Shown here piece by piece: positions 17,883 to 26,699 of a DNA stretch of 64,000 nt (positions are counted from its first letter, which is position 1; each line of letters starts with the position of its first letter). The position numbers and the translations under genes were made by a program. The stretch comes from Gammaproteobacteria bacterium (GTDB taxonomy: Bacteria; Pseudomonadota; Gammaproteobacteria; Pseudomonadales; Halieaceae). The notes beneath the pieces are model-generated. The model was not told where the DNA came from, searched no databases, and worked only from the letters and a program-made list of their open reading frames with translations. Where the stretch lies: the NCBI GenBank assembly GCA_024742415.1, contig JANSYN010000001.1, positions 372,001 through 436,000 on the forward strand. Direction: 5' to 3'.

Positions 17883-18203
17883 ATGGTTCAACAGCAAATC
17901 GAACAACACTTGCAACAGGCGTTTTCCCCCAGCGTGCTGGAGGTAAACAACGAAAGCCACATGCATAGCGTACCTGAAAATTCCGAAACCCATTTTCGGG
18001 TAGTACTGGTGAGCGACGCCTTTGCGGGCAAACGCAGCGTTGCGCGGCACCAGGCGGTGTATGCAGTGCTCAAGGACGAGCTGCAGGGGCCAGTGCATGC
18101 GCTCGCACTGCACACCTATACGCCCGATGAGTGGCAAGCGCGTGCGCAGGCGGCGCCGGATTCGCCGGACTGCCTCGGTGGCAGCAAGGCCGACGCGCAG
18201 TGA
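17883..18203 (+). CDS. BolA family protein
   Basis: A 106-residue protein with the BolA fold signature: ESHMHSVPENSETHFRVVLVSDAF, then GKRSVARHQAVYAVLKDEL and VHALALHTYTPDEW. The conserved histidine in the loop after FAGKRSVARHQ is the usual ligand shared with monothiol glutaredoxins in Fe-S trafficking. It is upstream of trhO by ten bases, so the two are probably co-transcribed. Confidence 0.93.
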   Translation: MVQQQIEQHLQQAFSPSVLEVNNESHMHSVPENSETHFRVVLVSDAFAGKRSVARHQAVYAVLKDELQGPVHALALHTYTPDEWQARAQAAPDSPDCLGGSKADAQ

Positions 18204-18212
18204 GGTCCTGTC

Positions 18213-19151
18213 ATGTCTAGGGTAGTGGTTGCAGCACTCTATCAGTTCGTTACGCTTGCGGATTACCGCAGCCTGCGCGAACCGCTGCTGGATGTCTGCC
18301 TCGCCGCAGGCGCGCGCGGCACCCTGTTGTTGGCCAATGAGGGCATCAACGGCACGATAGCGGGCTCACGCGCCGCCATCGATACCGTGCTTGACTACCT
18401 TCGCAGTGATCCGCGCCTGGCCAATCTGCAGCATAAGGAGTCCTTCGACGACCACCTGCCATTTCACCGGATGAAAGTGAAACTCAAGCGAGAGATTGTC
18501 ACCATGGGCATCGAGGGCGTCGACCCCAATCGCCAGGTGGGTACCTACGTCGCGCCACGCGACTGGAACGCCCTGGTCAACGATCCCGAGGTGGTATTGA
18601 TCGACACCCGCAACGCCTATGAGTGCAGTATCGGTACTTTTCGGGGCGCGCTGGACCCACAGACGACCAACTTCCGGGAGTTTCCCGATTACGTGCGCTC
18701 ACGTCTGGATCCGGCAAAACATCGTAAGGTTGCAATGTTTTGCACAGGCGGCATCCGTTGTGAAAAAGCGTCCGCTTTTATGCTGCAAGAGGGCTTTGCA
18801 GAAGTTTTCCACCTGCAAGGTGGCATCCTCAAGTATCTCGAGGAAGTGCCCCCCGAGGAATCGACCTGGGAAGGAGAGTGCTTCGTGTTCGACAATCGGG
18901 TGGCGGTTGACCATGCGCTGGAGAAGGGCCGCTATGACCAGTGCTATGGCTGTCGGCACCCGATCACCGAGCACGACAAGCTATCGCCCGAATACGAAAA
19001 AGGCGTGTGCTGCCCGCATTGTTTCGCAGACCTGACGCAGGACCAGAAAGACCGTTTTCGCGAGCGCCAGAAGCAGGTAGAACTGGCGCGGGCGCGCGGT
19101 GAGCAGCATGTAGGTGCAGAGCCGCCGCAACGCCAGCTGGGGAAATCCTGA
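18213..19151 (+). CDS. trhO: tRNA uridine-34 hydroxylase, oxygen-dependent (rhodanese-like)
   Basis: The 312-residue protein has the YceA/TrhO layout: an acylphosphatase-like N-terminal domain ([15 protein letters not shown]), a central rhodanese domain with active-site Cys177 in [11 protein letters not shown], and a C-terminal cysteine-rich segment ([14 protein letters not shown]). TrhO forms 5-hydroxyuridine at the wobble position of certain tRNAs, using O2. GAGG precedes the ATG. Confidence 0.95.
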   Translation: MSRVVVAALYQFVTLADYRSLREPLLDVCLAAGARGTLLLANEGINGTIAGSRAAIDTVLDYLRSDPRLANLQHKESFDDHLPFHRMKVKLKREIVTMGIEGVDPNRQVGTYVAPRDWNALVNDPEVVLIDTRNAYECSIGTFRGALDPQTTNFREFPDYVRSRLDPAKHRKVAMFCTGGIRCEKASAFMLQEGFAEVFHLQGGILKYLEEVPPEESTWEGECFVFDNRVAVDHALEKGRYDQCYGCRHPITEHDKLSPEYEKGVCCPHCFADLTQDQKDRFRERQKQVELARARGEQHVGAEPPQRQLGKS

Positions 19152-19323
19152 ATTGTACGGTCGGCGCCTTCAACGGTGTCCTTGCACGCGCCTGCCTGTG
19201 CCCCTTTTCCCCGGGTAAAGACAGCCTGACTCGCGCTGTTGTGTCATCAGTGTCTGTGGTTTGCTCCGGCGCTGGTGTGAGGCTGATTGGCGCTGCCTGC
19301 CACCTGCGCACTTGCTGCAACCT

Positions 19324-20061
19324 TCACAGTTCGGCCTCCAATGCCGCGCGAAATGCGGTGATCGCGACAAATCGACTCAGCGCCTGGCTGTCGCCTTCCG
19401 ATATGACACCGACGTAGCGCGCTTCGCCCTGTGCGTCGACCTGTACCACTGCGCCACCCGAGGCGCCCTTGAATGCGCTGCAATCGGTGTCAATGACGGC
19501 GCTACGGGCCTGCGTAACCCGGCAGGCAGGGTCAAATGTGAGCCGGGTACCGTTCTCGCCCATGCCTGCATCGCCAGAAAATCCCGCCATGCTCAGGCTG
19601 CCGTGCGCATCCACACTGTCTGTCCTTGTGGTCAGGCCCGTGGCGAAGTGAGCAGGTATGGGTGTTGCCAGCTGCAGAATCGCCCAGTCAGCATGCATGC
19701 CGCCGCCCTGGCGCAGGACGCGCGCAGTGCGGTACTCGCTATGACCTGAGTGTGCCTGTAGCGTAAACCCGATAGGCCTGCTCAGGTCATGATAGTGTTC
19801 GATACAGTGCCACGCGGTAACGATGATCCGTGCGGGTTTTGCGGTGCTGCGGGTGAGCAGTGTTGCACTGCAGTCCTCGATAAAGTGACGTACCTGGCCC
19901 TGCTGCTGCTTCTGGACGGGCACTGACAATGCCCCCACGGCGGCCAGCCAGGCCGGCGAATCTGCGTCGTAGGCCCTGCGTGAATCCTGCGCCATCGCAG
20001 CGCTGGACAAACCCAGCCAGGCCGCCGACAGCGCCAGCCTGGCTACGACCTGCCTGATCAT
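19324..20061 (-). CDS. Secreted trypsin-like serine protease (S1 family)
   Basis: 245 residues with a signal peptide (LALSAAWLGLSSAAMAQD). The catalytic triad is visible: His in VTAWHCIEHYH, Asp in HADWAILQL, and Ser in FKGASGGAVV. The expected cysteines lie around the active sites (DCSAT, AWHC, DTDCSAF). It is probably periplasmic or secreted; the substrate is unknown. I chose the ATG at 20061 because the signal peptide starts there; the longer frame upstream is antisense to the divergent region. A perfect seven-base inverted repeat (20069-20083) sits just before the start codon and covers the only GGTGG. Confidence 0.85.
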   Translation of the reverse strand: MIRQVVARLALSAAWLGLSSAAMAQDSRRAYDADSPAWLAAVGALSVPVQKQQQGQVRHFIEDCSATLLTRSTAKPARIIVTAWHCIEHYHDLSRPIGFTLQAHSGHSEYRTARVLRQGGGMHADWAILQLATPIPAHFATGLTTRTDSVDAHGSLSMAGFSGDAGMGENGTRLTFDPACRVTQARSAVIDTDCSAFKGASGGAVVQVDAQGEARYVGVISEGDSQALSRFVAITAFRAALEAEL

Positions 20062-20376
20062 GGCGACACCACCGCGGCGGTGGCTGCATCGCGCAACGCG
20101 GCCACCGGTTGCGCGCAAGACCATTGGCCGGTTAGCCCCTCGCGCGACGGGCAGGGTCGAACAGCCAGGGTTGAGCAAAGTCCAGTGATGATGGTGATAG
20201 CAAACAGCATGATGTCCGGCATAAAGGGCAGGCGGGTTTACACTCTCAGGCTGCGCGTCGCAGGTCAAGCCGGCGCTGGAGTGGCCAGCGCTGCCGAGCT
20301 GTGTCAGAGTATTTTGCCACGACGCTGGCCCTCGTGGCATGGCGTGTGCGGCGAAAAGATAATCGCGGAGAGCAGG
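20062..20376. other. Divergent intergenic region between protease and SDR genes
   Basis: A 315-base stretch without a supported gene. At 20069-20083 CCACCGC and GCGGTGG form a perfect inverted repeat with one central base. On the protease mRNA it would fold a hairpin ending seven bases before the ATG. I see no clear sigma-70 promoter for the rightward SDR gene. Confidence 0.5.
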
Positions 20377-21240
20377 ATGACAGAGCAACAGGAACGGGTA
20401 GTGGTAGTGACTGGCGCCAGTCGCGGCGCCGGCAAGGGGATCGCCTTGGCATTGGGCGCAACTGGCGCGACGGTGTATGTCACTGGCCGTACGCGCAACG
20501 AGGGTGATGCGCCCTTGCCGGGCACCGTTGACGCAACCGCCGAGGCGGTGACGGCTGCCGGGGGCAGGGGTATTGCAGTGCATTGTGACCACGCAGATGA
20601 CGCGCAGGTAGCCCAGCTCTTTGCGCGCGTCCGCCATGACCACGGGCGCCTCGACATCCTAGTAAACAACGCGACCACGCTGCCCGACGCCCTGACGCAA
20701 ACCGGGCCATTCTGGGAGAAGCCACTGGCCTTGACCGATCTGTGGAGCGTCGGTTTGCGCTCGCACTATGTGGCGGCCTGGCATGCGGCCCCGCTGTTGC
20801 TCAACAGCGCACATGGGCTGGTGGTCAATACCTCATCTTTCGGTGGCCGGATCTATATGCATGGCCCCGCCTACGGCGCGGGCAAGGCGGCGGTGGATAA
20901 AATGTCGCACGACATGGCGGTGGATTTTCGGCCCTATGGTGTTGCCGTCGTGTCCATCTGGATGGGGTTGCTGTTAACTGAACGCACGCGACGCGTGTTT
21001 GATCAGGAGCCCGAGAAGTACGCGGATTTGGTGGCAACTGCCGAAACGCCCGAGTTTACCGGCAAGGTGATCGATGCACTGGCACGTGACCCGGATCGGC
21101 TGCTCAAGAGCGGCAAGGTATGGATCGGCGCCGAACTCGGTCAGGAGTATGGCGTAACGGACGCCAGCGGTGAGATTCCCATGTCACACCGCGCGTTCTT
21201 TGGCGATACCACGACCTATGGCGATGCCGTGGTTGAATGA
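20377..21240 (+). CDS. Short-chain dehydrogenase/reductase
   Basis: A 287-residue SDR. The nucleotide-binding motif is TGASRGAGKGIALALG, the structural NNA motif is LVNNAT, and the catalytic Tyr-x3-Lys is in YGAGKAAVDKM with the upstream serine in VVNTSSFGGR. The lid and C-terminus resemble DHRS1-type SDRs. GGAG/CAGG precedes the ATG at 20377. It stands directly upstream of the monooxygenase gene on the same strand, with a separate promoter in between, and may oxidise or reduce an intermediate of that pathway. The substrate is unknown. Confidence 0.88.
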   Translation: MTEQQERVVVVTGASRGAGKGIALALGATGATVYVTGRTRNEGDAPLPGTVDATAEAVTAAGGRGIAVHCDHADDAQVAQLFARVRHDHGRLDILVNNATTLPDALTQTGPFWEKPLALTDLWSVGLRSHYVAAWHAAPLLLNSAHGLVVNTSSFGGRIYMHGPAYGAGKAAVDKMSHDMAVDFRPYGVAVVSIWMGLLLTERTRRVFDQEPEKYADLVATAETPEFTGKVIDALARDPDRLLKSGKVWIGAELGQEYGVTDASGEIPMSHRAFFGDTTTYGDAVVE

Positions 21241-21337
21241 GCGCTGTCTGCACCTAGCCCAAATGGATGATGCACAACCCGGCAAATCTGGACTAGAGTT
21301 AGTCAATCAGCAAAAGCAGGGTGTAGCGCGAGGCCGT

Positions 21338-21404
21338 TGCCCGGAGTTCGGGCAGAGCAGGCAGTCGGCGTCACCCCCTGGAAACACCGCAACCACAATA
21401 TAAT
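21338..21404 (+). promoter_or_regulatory. Promoter and operator-like dyad of the meta-cleavage cluster
   Basis: A consensus -10 TATAAT lies at 21399-21404, 18 bases before the monooxygenase ATG, with no recognisable -35. Such promoters usually need an activator. At 21338-21354 TGCCCG and CGGGCA form a perfect inverted repeat around five bases, centred about 65 bases before the expected transcription start, a usual activator site position. Confidence 0.45.
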
Positions 21405-21422
21405 TTCCCGCGGGGGTGAGAT

Positions 21423-22649
21423 ATGACCAAGCAAGAAGCGATCGATACCAGCAGTGTGATAAACGAATACGGCCTGGGCAGCGCCAGGGCGCAGGAATTG
21501 CTTGCAGCGGCGCGTGCGATGGGGCCAGCCCTGCGCGAGCGGCGCGCGCGTGCCAAGGCCGACGCCCGGGTGCCCGATGCAACCGTAGAGGAGTTCCGCG
21601 AGGCCGGTTTTTTCAAGATTCTGCAACCCGAGAAGTGGGGGGGTTATGCCATGGACCCCCAGGTGTTTTACGCTGTGGGCCTGGAGGTGGCGCGGTACTG
21701 CCCCTCGAGCGCGTGGATTCTCGGTGTCATCGCTGTGCACAATTGGCAGTTGGCGGTGTTTGACGACCAGGCCGCGCAGGATGTCTGGGGCGAGGACCCC
21801 TCGGTGCTGATTTCCTCGTCCTACGCGCCCGTGGGCAAGGTCAAGGTGGTTGAAGGCGGCTTCCGGCTGTCCGGTCGCTGGAGTTTTTCCAGCGGTTCGG
21901 AACACTGCAAGTGGGCTTTTCTGGGCGCGGTAGTTCCCACACCCGAAGCCCCGTTTGATATGGCGAATTATCGCACCTTCCTGGTGCCCATCGAGGATTA
22001 CGAGATCGTCCACAACTGGGATGTCGTTGGCCTGCAGGGCACCGGCAGCCATGATGTCGTTGTCGATGATGTCTTTGTGCCGGAGCATCGCACGCACAAA
22101 TCCATTGATGGCTTTCTGTGTGACAACCCCGGCAATGCGGTGAACACCGCGCCGCTCTACCGTATGCCGTTCATGCAGGTGTTTGTGCGTGCTGTTTGCA
22201 CGGCGACCCTGGGCGCTTGTGAGGGCGCGCTGGATGCCTTTATCGAGATTGCCAAGACGCGCCAGGTCGGCCCCAAAAAGATGAAGGATGACCCCTTTGC
22301 CCGGGTATTGGCGACAGAGGTCAAGGCGGAAATCGAAGAAATGAAACTCACCATGATCCGCAACTTTGACGCCATGATGGCCTGTTGCCGCGCCGGCGAA
22401 CCCATACCTGTTGAAGATCGGGTACGCTATCGCTATGACTCTGCGGTGGTAGCGGATCGCTGCCTGGCTTTGTCAAGCAGAATGCTCAAGGCGGCGGGTA
22501 GCGGTGGTATTCGGCTGGACAGCGAACTGCTCGCCTTTCATCTCGATATTCTGACCAGCCAGGCCCACGTGGCAAACCACTCCACGCCATTTGCAATGAA
22601 CATGGGCGGGGTGTTGTTTGGTGAAGAAAACGCCGATTACGCGCTATAG
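21423..22649 (+). CDS. Flavin-dependent monooxygenase, acyl-CoA dehydrogenase fold (HsaA-like oxygenase component)
   Basis: A 408-residue member of the two-component flavin hydroxylases with an acyl-CoA dehydrogenase fold. The family includes HsaA/TesA2, which hydroxylates the phenolic A-ring product of steroid breakdown, and 4-hydroxyphenylacetate C2 hydroxylases. Matching blocks are FREAGFFKILQPEKWGG, LSGRWSFSSGSEHC and NWDVVGLQGTGSHDVVV. The C-terminus is NHSTPFAMNMGGVLFGE. GGGGTGAG precedes the ATG. It heads a row of meta-cleavage pathway genes. The required flavin reductase partner is not in the window. Steroid as substrate is inferred from the family and the neighbours. Confidence 0.85.
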   Translation: MTKQEAIDTSSVINEYGLGSARAQELLAAARAMGPALRERRARAKADARVPDATVEEFREAGFFKILQPEKWGGYAMDPQVFYAVGLEVARYCPSSAWILGVIAVHNWQLAVFDDQAAQDVWGEDPSVLISSSYAPVGKVKVVEGGFRLSGRWSFSSGSEHCKWAFLGAVVPTPEAPFDMANYRTFLVPIEDYEIVHNWDVVGLQGTGSHDVVVDDVFVPEHRTHKSIDGFLCDNPGNAVNTAPLYRMPFMQVFVRAVCTATLGACEGALDAFIEIAKTRQVGPKKMKDDPFARVLATEVKAEIEEMKLTMIRNFDAMMACCRAGEPIPVEDRVRYRYDSAVVADRCLALSSRMLKAAGSGGIRLDSELLAFHLDILTSQAHVANHSTPFAMNMGGVLFGEENADYAL

Positions 22650-22661
22650 GATGAACGCATA

Positions 22662-23495
22662 ATGACGATGATTGGCAGGTTGCCAGAGGGCAACTACGCG
22701 CAGTGCGCTAACGGCTATCGCATTCACTACCTCGATGAAGGTAGCGGTGATGTGGTGGTGTTTCTGCATGGCTCTGGCCCAGGCGCCAGTGGCCACAGTA
22801 ATTTCAAGGGTAATTATCCGGTGCTGGTGGAGGCGGGGTATCGCTGTATCGTGCCAGACCTCATCGGCTATGGTTTCTCCGACAAGCCCGATGATCGCGA
22901 TCACCCCCTGTCCTTCTTTGTGGAGTGCATCAAGCAGACGCTGGACGAGGCGGGTGTGGAAAGATGCACCCTGGTAGGCAACTCACTGGGCGGCGCCATT
23001 GCCATTGGCCTGACGCTGGATTATCCGCAGCTGGTAGAGAAACTGGTGCTGATGGCACCCGGAGGTCTCAGCGAGTTGCACGAATACCAGGCAATGCCCG
23101 GCATGCAGAAAGTCTTTCAGGTCTTCGGGTCGGGCGAGCCGGTAACCCACGATGTCATGAAAGACCTGTTCGCAACCGGGCTGATGCACGACCCCTCATT
23201 TGCCACGGATGAGCTGGTCGAAGAGCGCACGCAGATTATGCAAATCATGAACGGGCATGTCATGGCGACCATGCAGGTGCCGGTACTGGTTGATCGGCTG
23301 CAGGAGATCGAATGCCCGGTGCTCGGCTTTTGGGGTATGGACGAGAAAATGATGCCCGAGAACGGCATTATGGCCATGGCCAAGAACATCAAGCACCTGC
23401 GCCTGTTGCTCGTGACCGAGTGCGGGCACTGGGTAATGGTTGAGCACGAGGGCATGTTCAACCGCGCCTGCCTGGATTTCCTGGCCAATGGCTAG
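22662..23495 (+). CDS. Meta-cleavage product C-C hydrolase (alpha/beta hydrolase, HsaD/BphD-like)
   Basis: 277 residues. The nucleophile elbow is GNSLGG and the oxyanion motif is LHGSGPGASGHSNF, typical of BphD, MhpC and HsaD. The acid is in FWGMDEKMMP and the catalytic histidine in CGHWVMVEH. Such enzymes split the dienol formed by extradiol ring cleavage into a 2-hydroxydienoate and an acid. The gene follows the monooxygenase by 12 bases. No extradiol dioxygenase that would make its substrate is in the window. Confidence 0.9.
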   Translation: MTMIGRLPEGNYAQCANGYRIHYLDEGSGDVVVFLHGSGPGASGHSNFKGNYPVLVEAGYRCIVPDLIGYGFSDKPDDRDHPLSFFVECIKQTLDEAGVERCTLVGNSLGGAIAIGLTLDYPQLVEKLVLMAPGGLSELHEYQAMPGMQKVFQVFGSGEPVTHDVMKDLFATGLMHDPSFATDELVEERTQIMQIMNGHVMATMQVPVLVDRLQEIECPVLGFWGMDEKMMPENGIMAMAKNIKHLRLLLVTECGHWVMVEHEGMFNRACLDFLANG

Positions 23496-23583
23496 CGCCA
23501 CCCGGTAAGCATTGCCGCTGGCGGCCCCAGTGCAGGCCACCGGCGATGCCCTGGCAGCCACATACTCACTTTTTGTACGTCTG

Positions 23584-23597
23584 ACCCGCAAGCGGGT
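23584..23597. promoter_or_regulatory. 14-base palindrome before the hydratase gene
   Basis: ACCCGC and GCGGGT surround AA, giving a perfect palindrome 40-53 bases before the hydratase ATG, in the only sizeable gap (141 bases) between hydrolase and hydratase. Its role as an operator is a guess; its half-site shares CCCG/CGGG with the dyad at 21338. Confidence 0.3.
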
Positions 23598-23636
23598 ACT
23601 ATCTGCGATCGCGGATATAAGGAAGGCCCAACGATC

Positions 23637-24425
23637 ATGGACAACCTACGAATTGCCCAACTGGGTGATGAGCTCTATCGCGCGTTGCGCGCCCGGCACA
23701 CGCTGCCGCCCCTGACCGACAGGGAGAGCGCTATCACCATAGAAGATGCCTACCATATTTCCCTGCACATGCTTAACCAGCGTATCGATCGTGATGGCGA
23801 GCGGGTCGTTGGCAAGAAGATCGGTGTGACCAGCAAGCCGGTGCAGGATATGCTCGGTGTCTTTCAGCCAGATTTTGGTTTTCTCACCGATGCCATGGCG
23901 TATGAAGACGGCGCAGAGATTCCAATTGCCGGTAACCTGATCCAGCCGCGTGCCGAGGGTGAAATCGCCTTCCGCTTGAAGAAAGACCTTGTGGGCCCGG
24001 GTGTCACGGAGCAGGATGTGCTGGATGCCACAGCGACGATCATGCCCTGTTTTGAAATCGTTGACTCGCGCATCGATGACTGGAACATCAAAATTCAGGA
24101 CACCGTGGCAGATAACGCATCCTGCGGCGTCTACGTATTGGGCAAGAACGAAGTGGATCCGCGCGATTTTGACCTGCCGAATCTGCAGATGACGATACAC
24201 AAAAATGGCGAGTTCAACTCCCAGGGCCTTGGTAGCGCGGTGCAGGGTAACCCCCTGACAGCAGTGGCGTGGCTGGCCAATACCCTGGGTGAGTTTGGTA
24301 TTCCCTTCAAGGCGGGTGAGGTTATTCTCTCCGGGTCGCTGGCACCGTTGATTCCGGTGGTGGCGGGCGATCGGATGTCACTGGAGCTCGAAGGTATTGG
24401 GGGTTGCAGTTGCGTTTTTACCTAG
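23637..24425 (+). CDS. 2-keto-4-pentenoate (2-hydroxydienoate) hydratase
   Basis: 262 residues matching the MhpD/HsaE/TesE family. Blocks visible are GKKIGVTSKPVQDMLGV, the metal-binding PRAEGEIAFRLKKDL, MPCFEIVDSRI, DNASCGVYVLG, and the late GEVILSGSLAPLIPV. The enzyme adds water to 2-hydroxy-2,4-dienoates to give 4-hydroxy-2-oxoacids for the aldolase. GGAAGG lies before the ATG. The order hydrolase, hydratase, dehydrogenase, aldolase matches tesDEFG in Comamonas. Confidence 0.94.
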   Translation: MDNLRIAQLGDELYRALRARHTLPPLTDRESAITIEDAYHISLHMLNQRIDRDGERVVGKKIGVTSKPVQDMLGVFQPDFGFLTDAMAYEDGAEIPIAGNLIQPRAEGEIAFRLKKDLVGPGVTEQDVLDATATIMPCFEIVDSRIDDWNIKIQDTVADNASCGVYVLGKNEVDPRDFDLPNLQMTIHKNGEFNSQGLGSAVQGNPLTAVAWLANTLGEFGIPFKAGEVILSGSLAPLIPVVAGDRMSLELEGIGGCSCVFT

Positions 24426-24503
24426 CGATGGCAGGCGCAACGGCACCAGGCCGGTGCGAGTACCCGTTTAACAACAAGTGATTGAATCGAAAAGAGACGG
24501 ACT

Positions 24504-25412
24504 ATGAGTAAGAAAATCAAGGCAGCAATTATTGGCCCTGGCAACATTGGCACCGATCTGTTGATGAAGGCAATGCGCAGCGATGTCATAGAGCCGGTCT
24601 GGATGGTCGGCGTGGTTGCGGATTCTCCCGGCCTTGCGCGCGCGGCCGAACTGGGTTTGAAAACCACCGCCGATGGCGTTGACGGCATGGTGCCGCATAT
24701 GCGCGAGGACGGCGTGCAAATCTGTTTCGATGCCACCTCTGCCTATGTTCATGCCGAGAACAGCCGCAAGGTAAATGCGCAGGGCGCCGTGATGATTGAT
24801 CTTACGCCAGCGGCGATAGGCCCTTTCTGCGTGCCTCCCGTAAACCTTGCTGCGGCGGTTGCCGAGCAGGCGATGAACGTCAATATGGTGACATGTGGCG
24901 GCCAGGCGACCATACCCATGGTAGCCGCGGTTAGCCGCGTGCAGAGCGTCTCCTATGCGGAAATCGTCGCTACTGTCAGCAGCAAGTCTGCCGGACCGGG
25001 AACACGCAAGAACATAGACGAGTTTACGCGCACAACGGCAACGGGCATCGAGAAAGTTGGTGGTGCCGGCGAGGGTAAGGCCATTATTATTATCAATCCT
25101 GCGGAGCCACCGTTGATCATGCGCGACACGATCCACTGCCTGACGACGGAGGAACCGGACCAGGACGCCATCACACAGTCCATTCACGACATGATTGCGC
25201 AAGTACAGCGCTACGTGCCGGGCTACACCTTGAAAAACGGCCCCGTGTTTGATGGCAAACGCGTCTCCATTTACATGGAAGTGGAGGGCCTGGGCGATTT
25301 TCTACCCAAGTATGCGGGCAACCTTGACATCATGACTGCCGCGGGGCTGCGCACCGCAGAGATGTATGCCGAAGAAATTCTCGCCGGAAGATTCCAGCCC
25401 GAGGCGGCTTGA
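24504..25412 (+). CDS. mhpF: Acetaldehyde dehydrogenase (acetylating)
   Basis: A 302-residue CoA-acylating aldehyde dehydrogenase. The Rossmann motif is [14 protein letters not shown], the catalytic cysteine is in [12 protein letters not shown], and the C-terminal [20 protein letters not shown] is family specific. It oxidises acetaldehyde or propionaldehyde to the acyl-CoA. In its family it forms a channelling complex with the aldolase encoded next. The intervening gap of about 180 bases is longer than usual but holds no gene. Confidence 0.95.
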   Translation: MSKKIKAAIIGPGNIGTDLLMKAMRSDVIEPVWMVGVVADSPGLARAAELGLKTTADGVDGMVPHMREDGVQICFDATSAYVHAENSRKVNAQGAVMIDLTPAAIGPFCVPPVNLAAAVAEQAMNVNMVTCGGQATIPMVAAVSRVQSVSYAEIVATVSSKSAGPGTRKNIDEFTRTTATGIEKVGGAGEGKAIIIINPAEPPLIMRDTIHCLTTEEPDQDAITQSIHDMIAQVQRYVPGYTLKNGPVFDGKRVSIYMEVEGLGDFLPKYAGNLDIMTAAGLRTAEMYAEEILAGRFQPEAA

Positions 25413-25589
25413 CCGTGTTAGCAGTGCTGGCCGGGCAGGCGCGTCAGTGTCGCTGGAGAGGCCGCACTCTGCCCGATCGCTGCGCAGTGTGGCTGTTCGC
25501 AACCGACTAACCGGGGCTACAGGCAAGCGGCAAACCGCAAGCGAGCGGTACCACTAACCGATAAAGACAGACAGAGAGAGTCGAAGACG

Positions 25590-26615
25590 ATGGATCTAAA
25601 GGGCAAGAAGATAACCGTGCACGATATGTGCCTGCGCGATGGCATGCATCCCAAGCAGCACCAGATTACCGTGGAGCAGATGGTCACCATCGCCAGGGCG
25701 ATGGACGAGGCCGGGATCCCCATGATTGAGGTCACGCACGGCGACGGCCTTGGCGGTGCTTCAGTGAACTATGGCTTTCCTGCGGCGACCGACCAGGAAT
25801 ACCTGAGCGCCGTGTGCAAGGAGATGAAAAACACCCGGGTGTCTGCGTTGCTGCTGCCAGGCATTGGTACGGTAGACCACTTGAAAATGGCCGTGGATTG
25901 CGGCATCTCTACCATCCGCGTCGCAACGCACTGTACCGAGGCTGATGTCTCGGAGCAGCACTTGCATATGGCGGCAAACATTGACGGGTTGGATACTGTC
26001 GGTTTTCTGATGATGGCTCATATGATTGAGCCGGAAGAACTGCTGGTGCAGCTGAAGCTGATGGAGGAGTACGGGGCCAATTGCGTGTATATCACGGATT
26101 CTGCTGGCTACATGTTGCCTGATGACGTGACTGCACGCGTTGCCCTGGCGCGCGCCGAGCTGAAGCCGGAGACCGAACTGGGCTTTCATGGTCATCATAA
26201 CCTGGGTATGGGCATTGCCAATTCTCTGGCAGCGATCGATGCCGGGGCCAATCGTATCGATGGCTCGCTGGCAGGCCTGGGTGCCGGGGCAGGCAACACG
26301 CCGTTGGAGGTATTCCTGGCCGTTTGTGATCGTATGGGCGTAGAGACCGGTGTGGATTTGTTCAAGGCGATGGATGTCGCCGAGGATCTTATCGTACCGT
26401 TGATGGATGACATGGTACGTGTTGATAGAGACGCCCTGACGCTGGGTTGGGCGGGAGTGTATTCTTCGTTCCTGCTCTTTGCCAAGCGCAGCGCTGCAAA
26501 GTACGGTTTATCCAGTCGTGACATTCTTGTGGAACTGGGGCGGCGTCGCACCGTTGGTGGCCAGGAAGATATGATCGAAGATCTCGCACTGGATATGGCG
26601 CGCGAAAAAGCCTAG
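25590..26615 (+). CDS. dmpG: 4-hydroxy-2-oxovalerate aldolase
   Basis: 341 residues. The HMGL-like TIM barrel starts with [15 protein letters not shown], with the metal ligand Asp and the catalytic His region. [16 protein letters not shown] carries the two metal-binding histidines, and the C-terminal communication domain is present ([18 protein letters not shown]). It cleaves 4-hydroxy-2-oxoacids to pyruvate and an aldehyde, which passes to the partner dehydrogenase. AGAGAG precedes the ATG. Confidence 0.96.
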   Translation: MDLKGKKITVHDMCLRDGMHPKQHQITVEQMVTIARAMDEAGIPMIEVTHGDGLGGASVNYGFPAATDQEYLSAVCKEMKNTRVSALLLPGIGTVDHLKMAVDCGISTIRVATHCTEADVSEQHLHMAANIDGLDTVGFLMMAHMIEPEELLVQLKLMEEYGANCVYITDSAGYMLPDDVTARVALARAELKPETELGFHGHHNLGMGIANSLAAIDAGANRIDGSLAGLGAGAGNTPLEVFLAVCDRMGVETGVDLFKAMDVAEDLIVPLMDDMVRVDRDALTLGWAGVYSSFLLFAKRSAAKYGLSSRDILVELGRRRTVGGQEDMIEDLALDMAREKA

Positions 26616-26699
26616 TACCGCTTTCGCTTTCAGCGCCGCCACGGGAGCGACCGTCAAGCACAGGCACAGCCACATACTTTCGAACCCTGGGGAGCAGCA

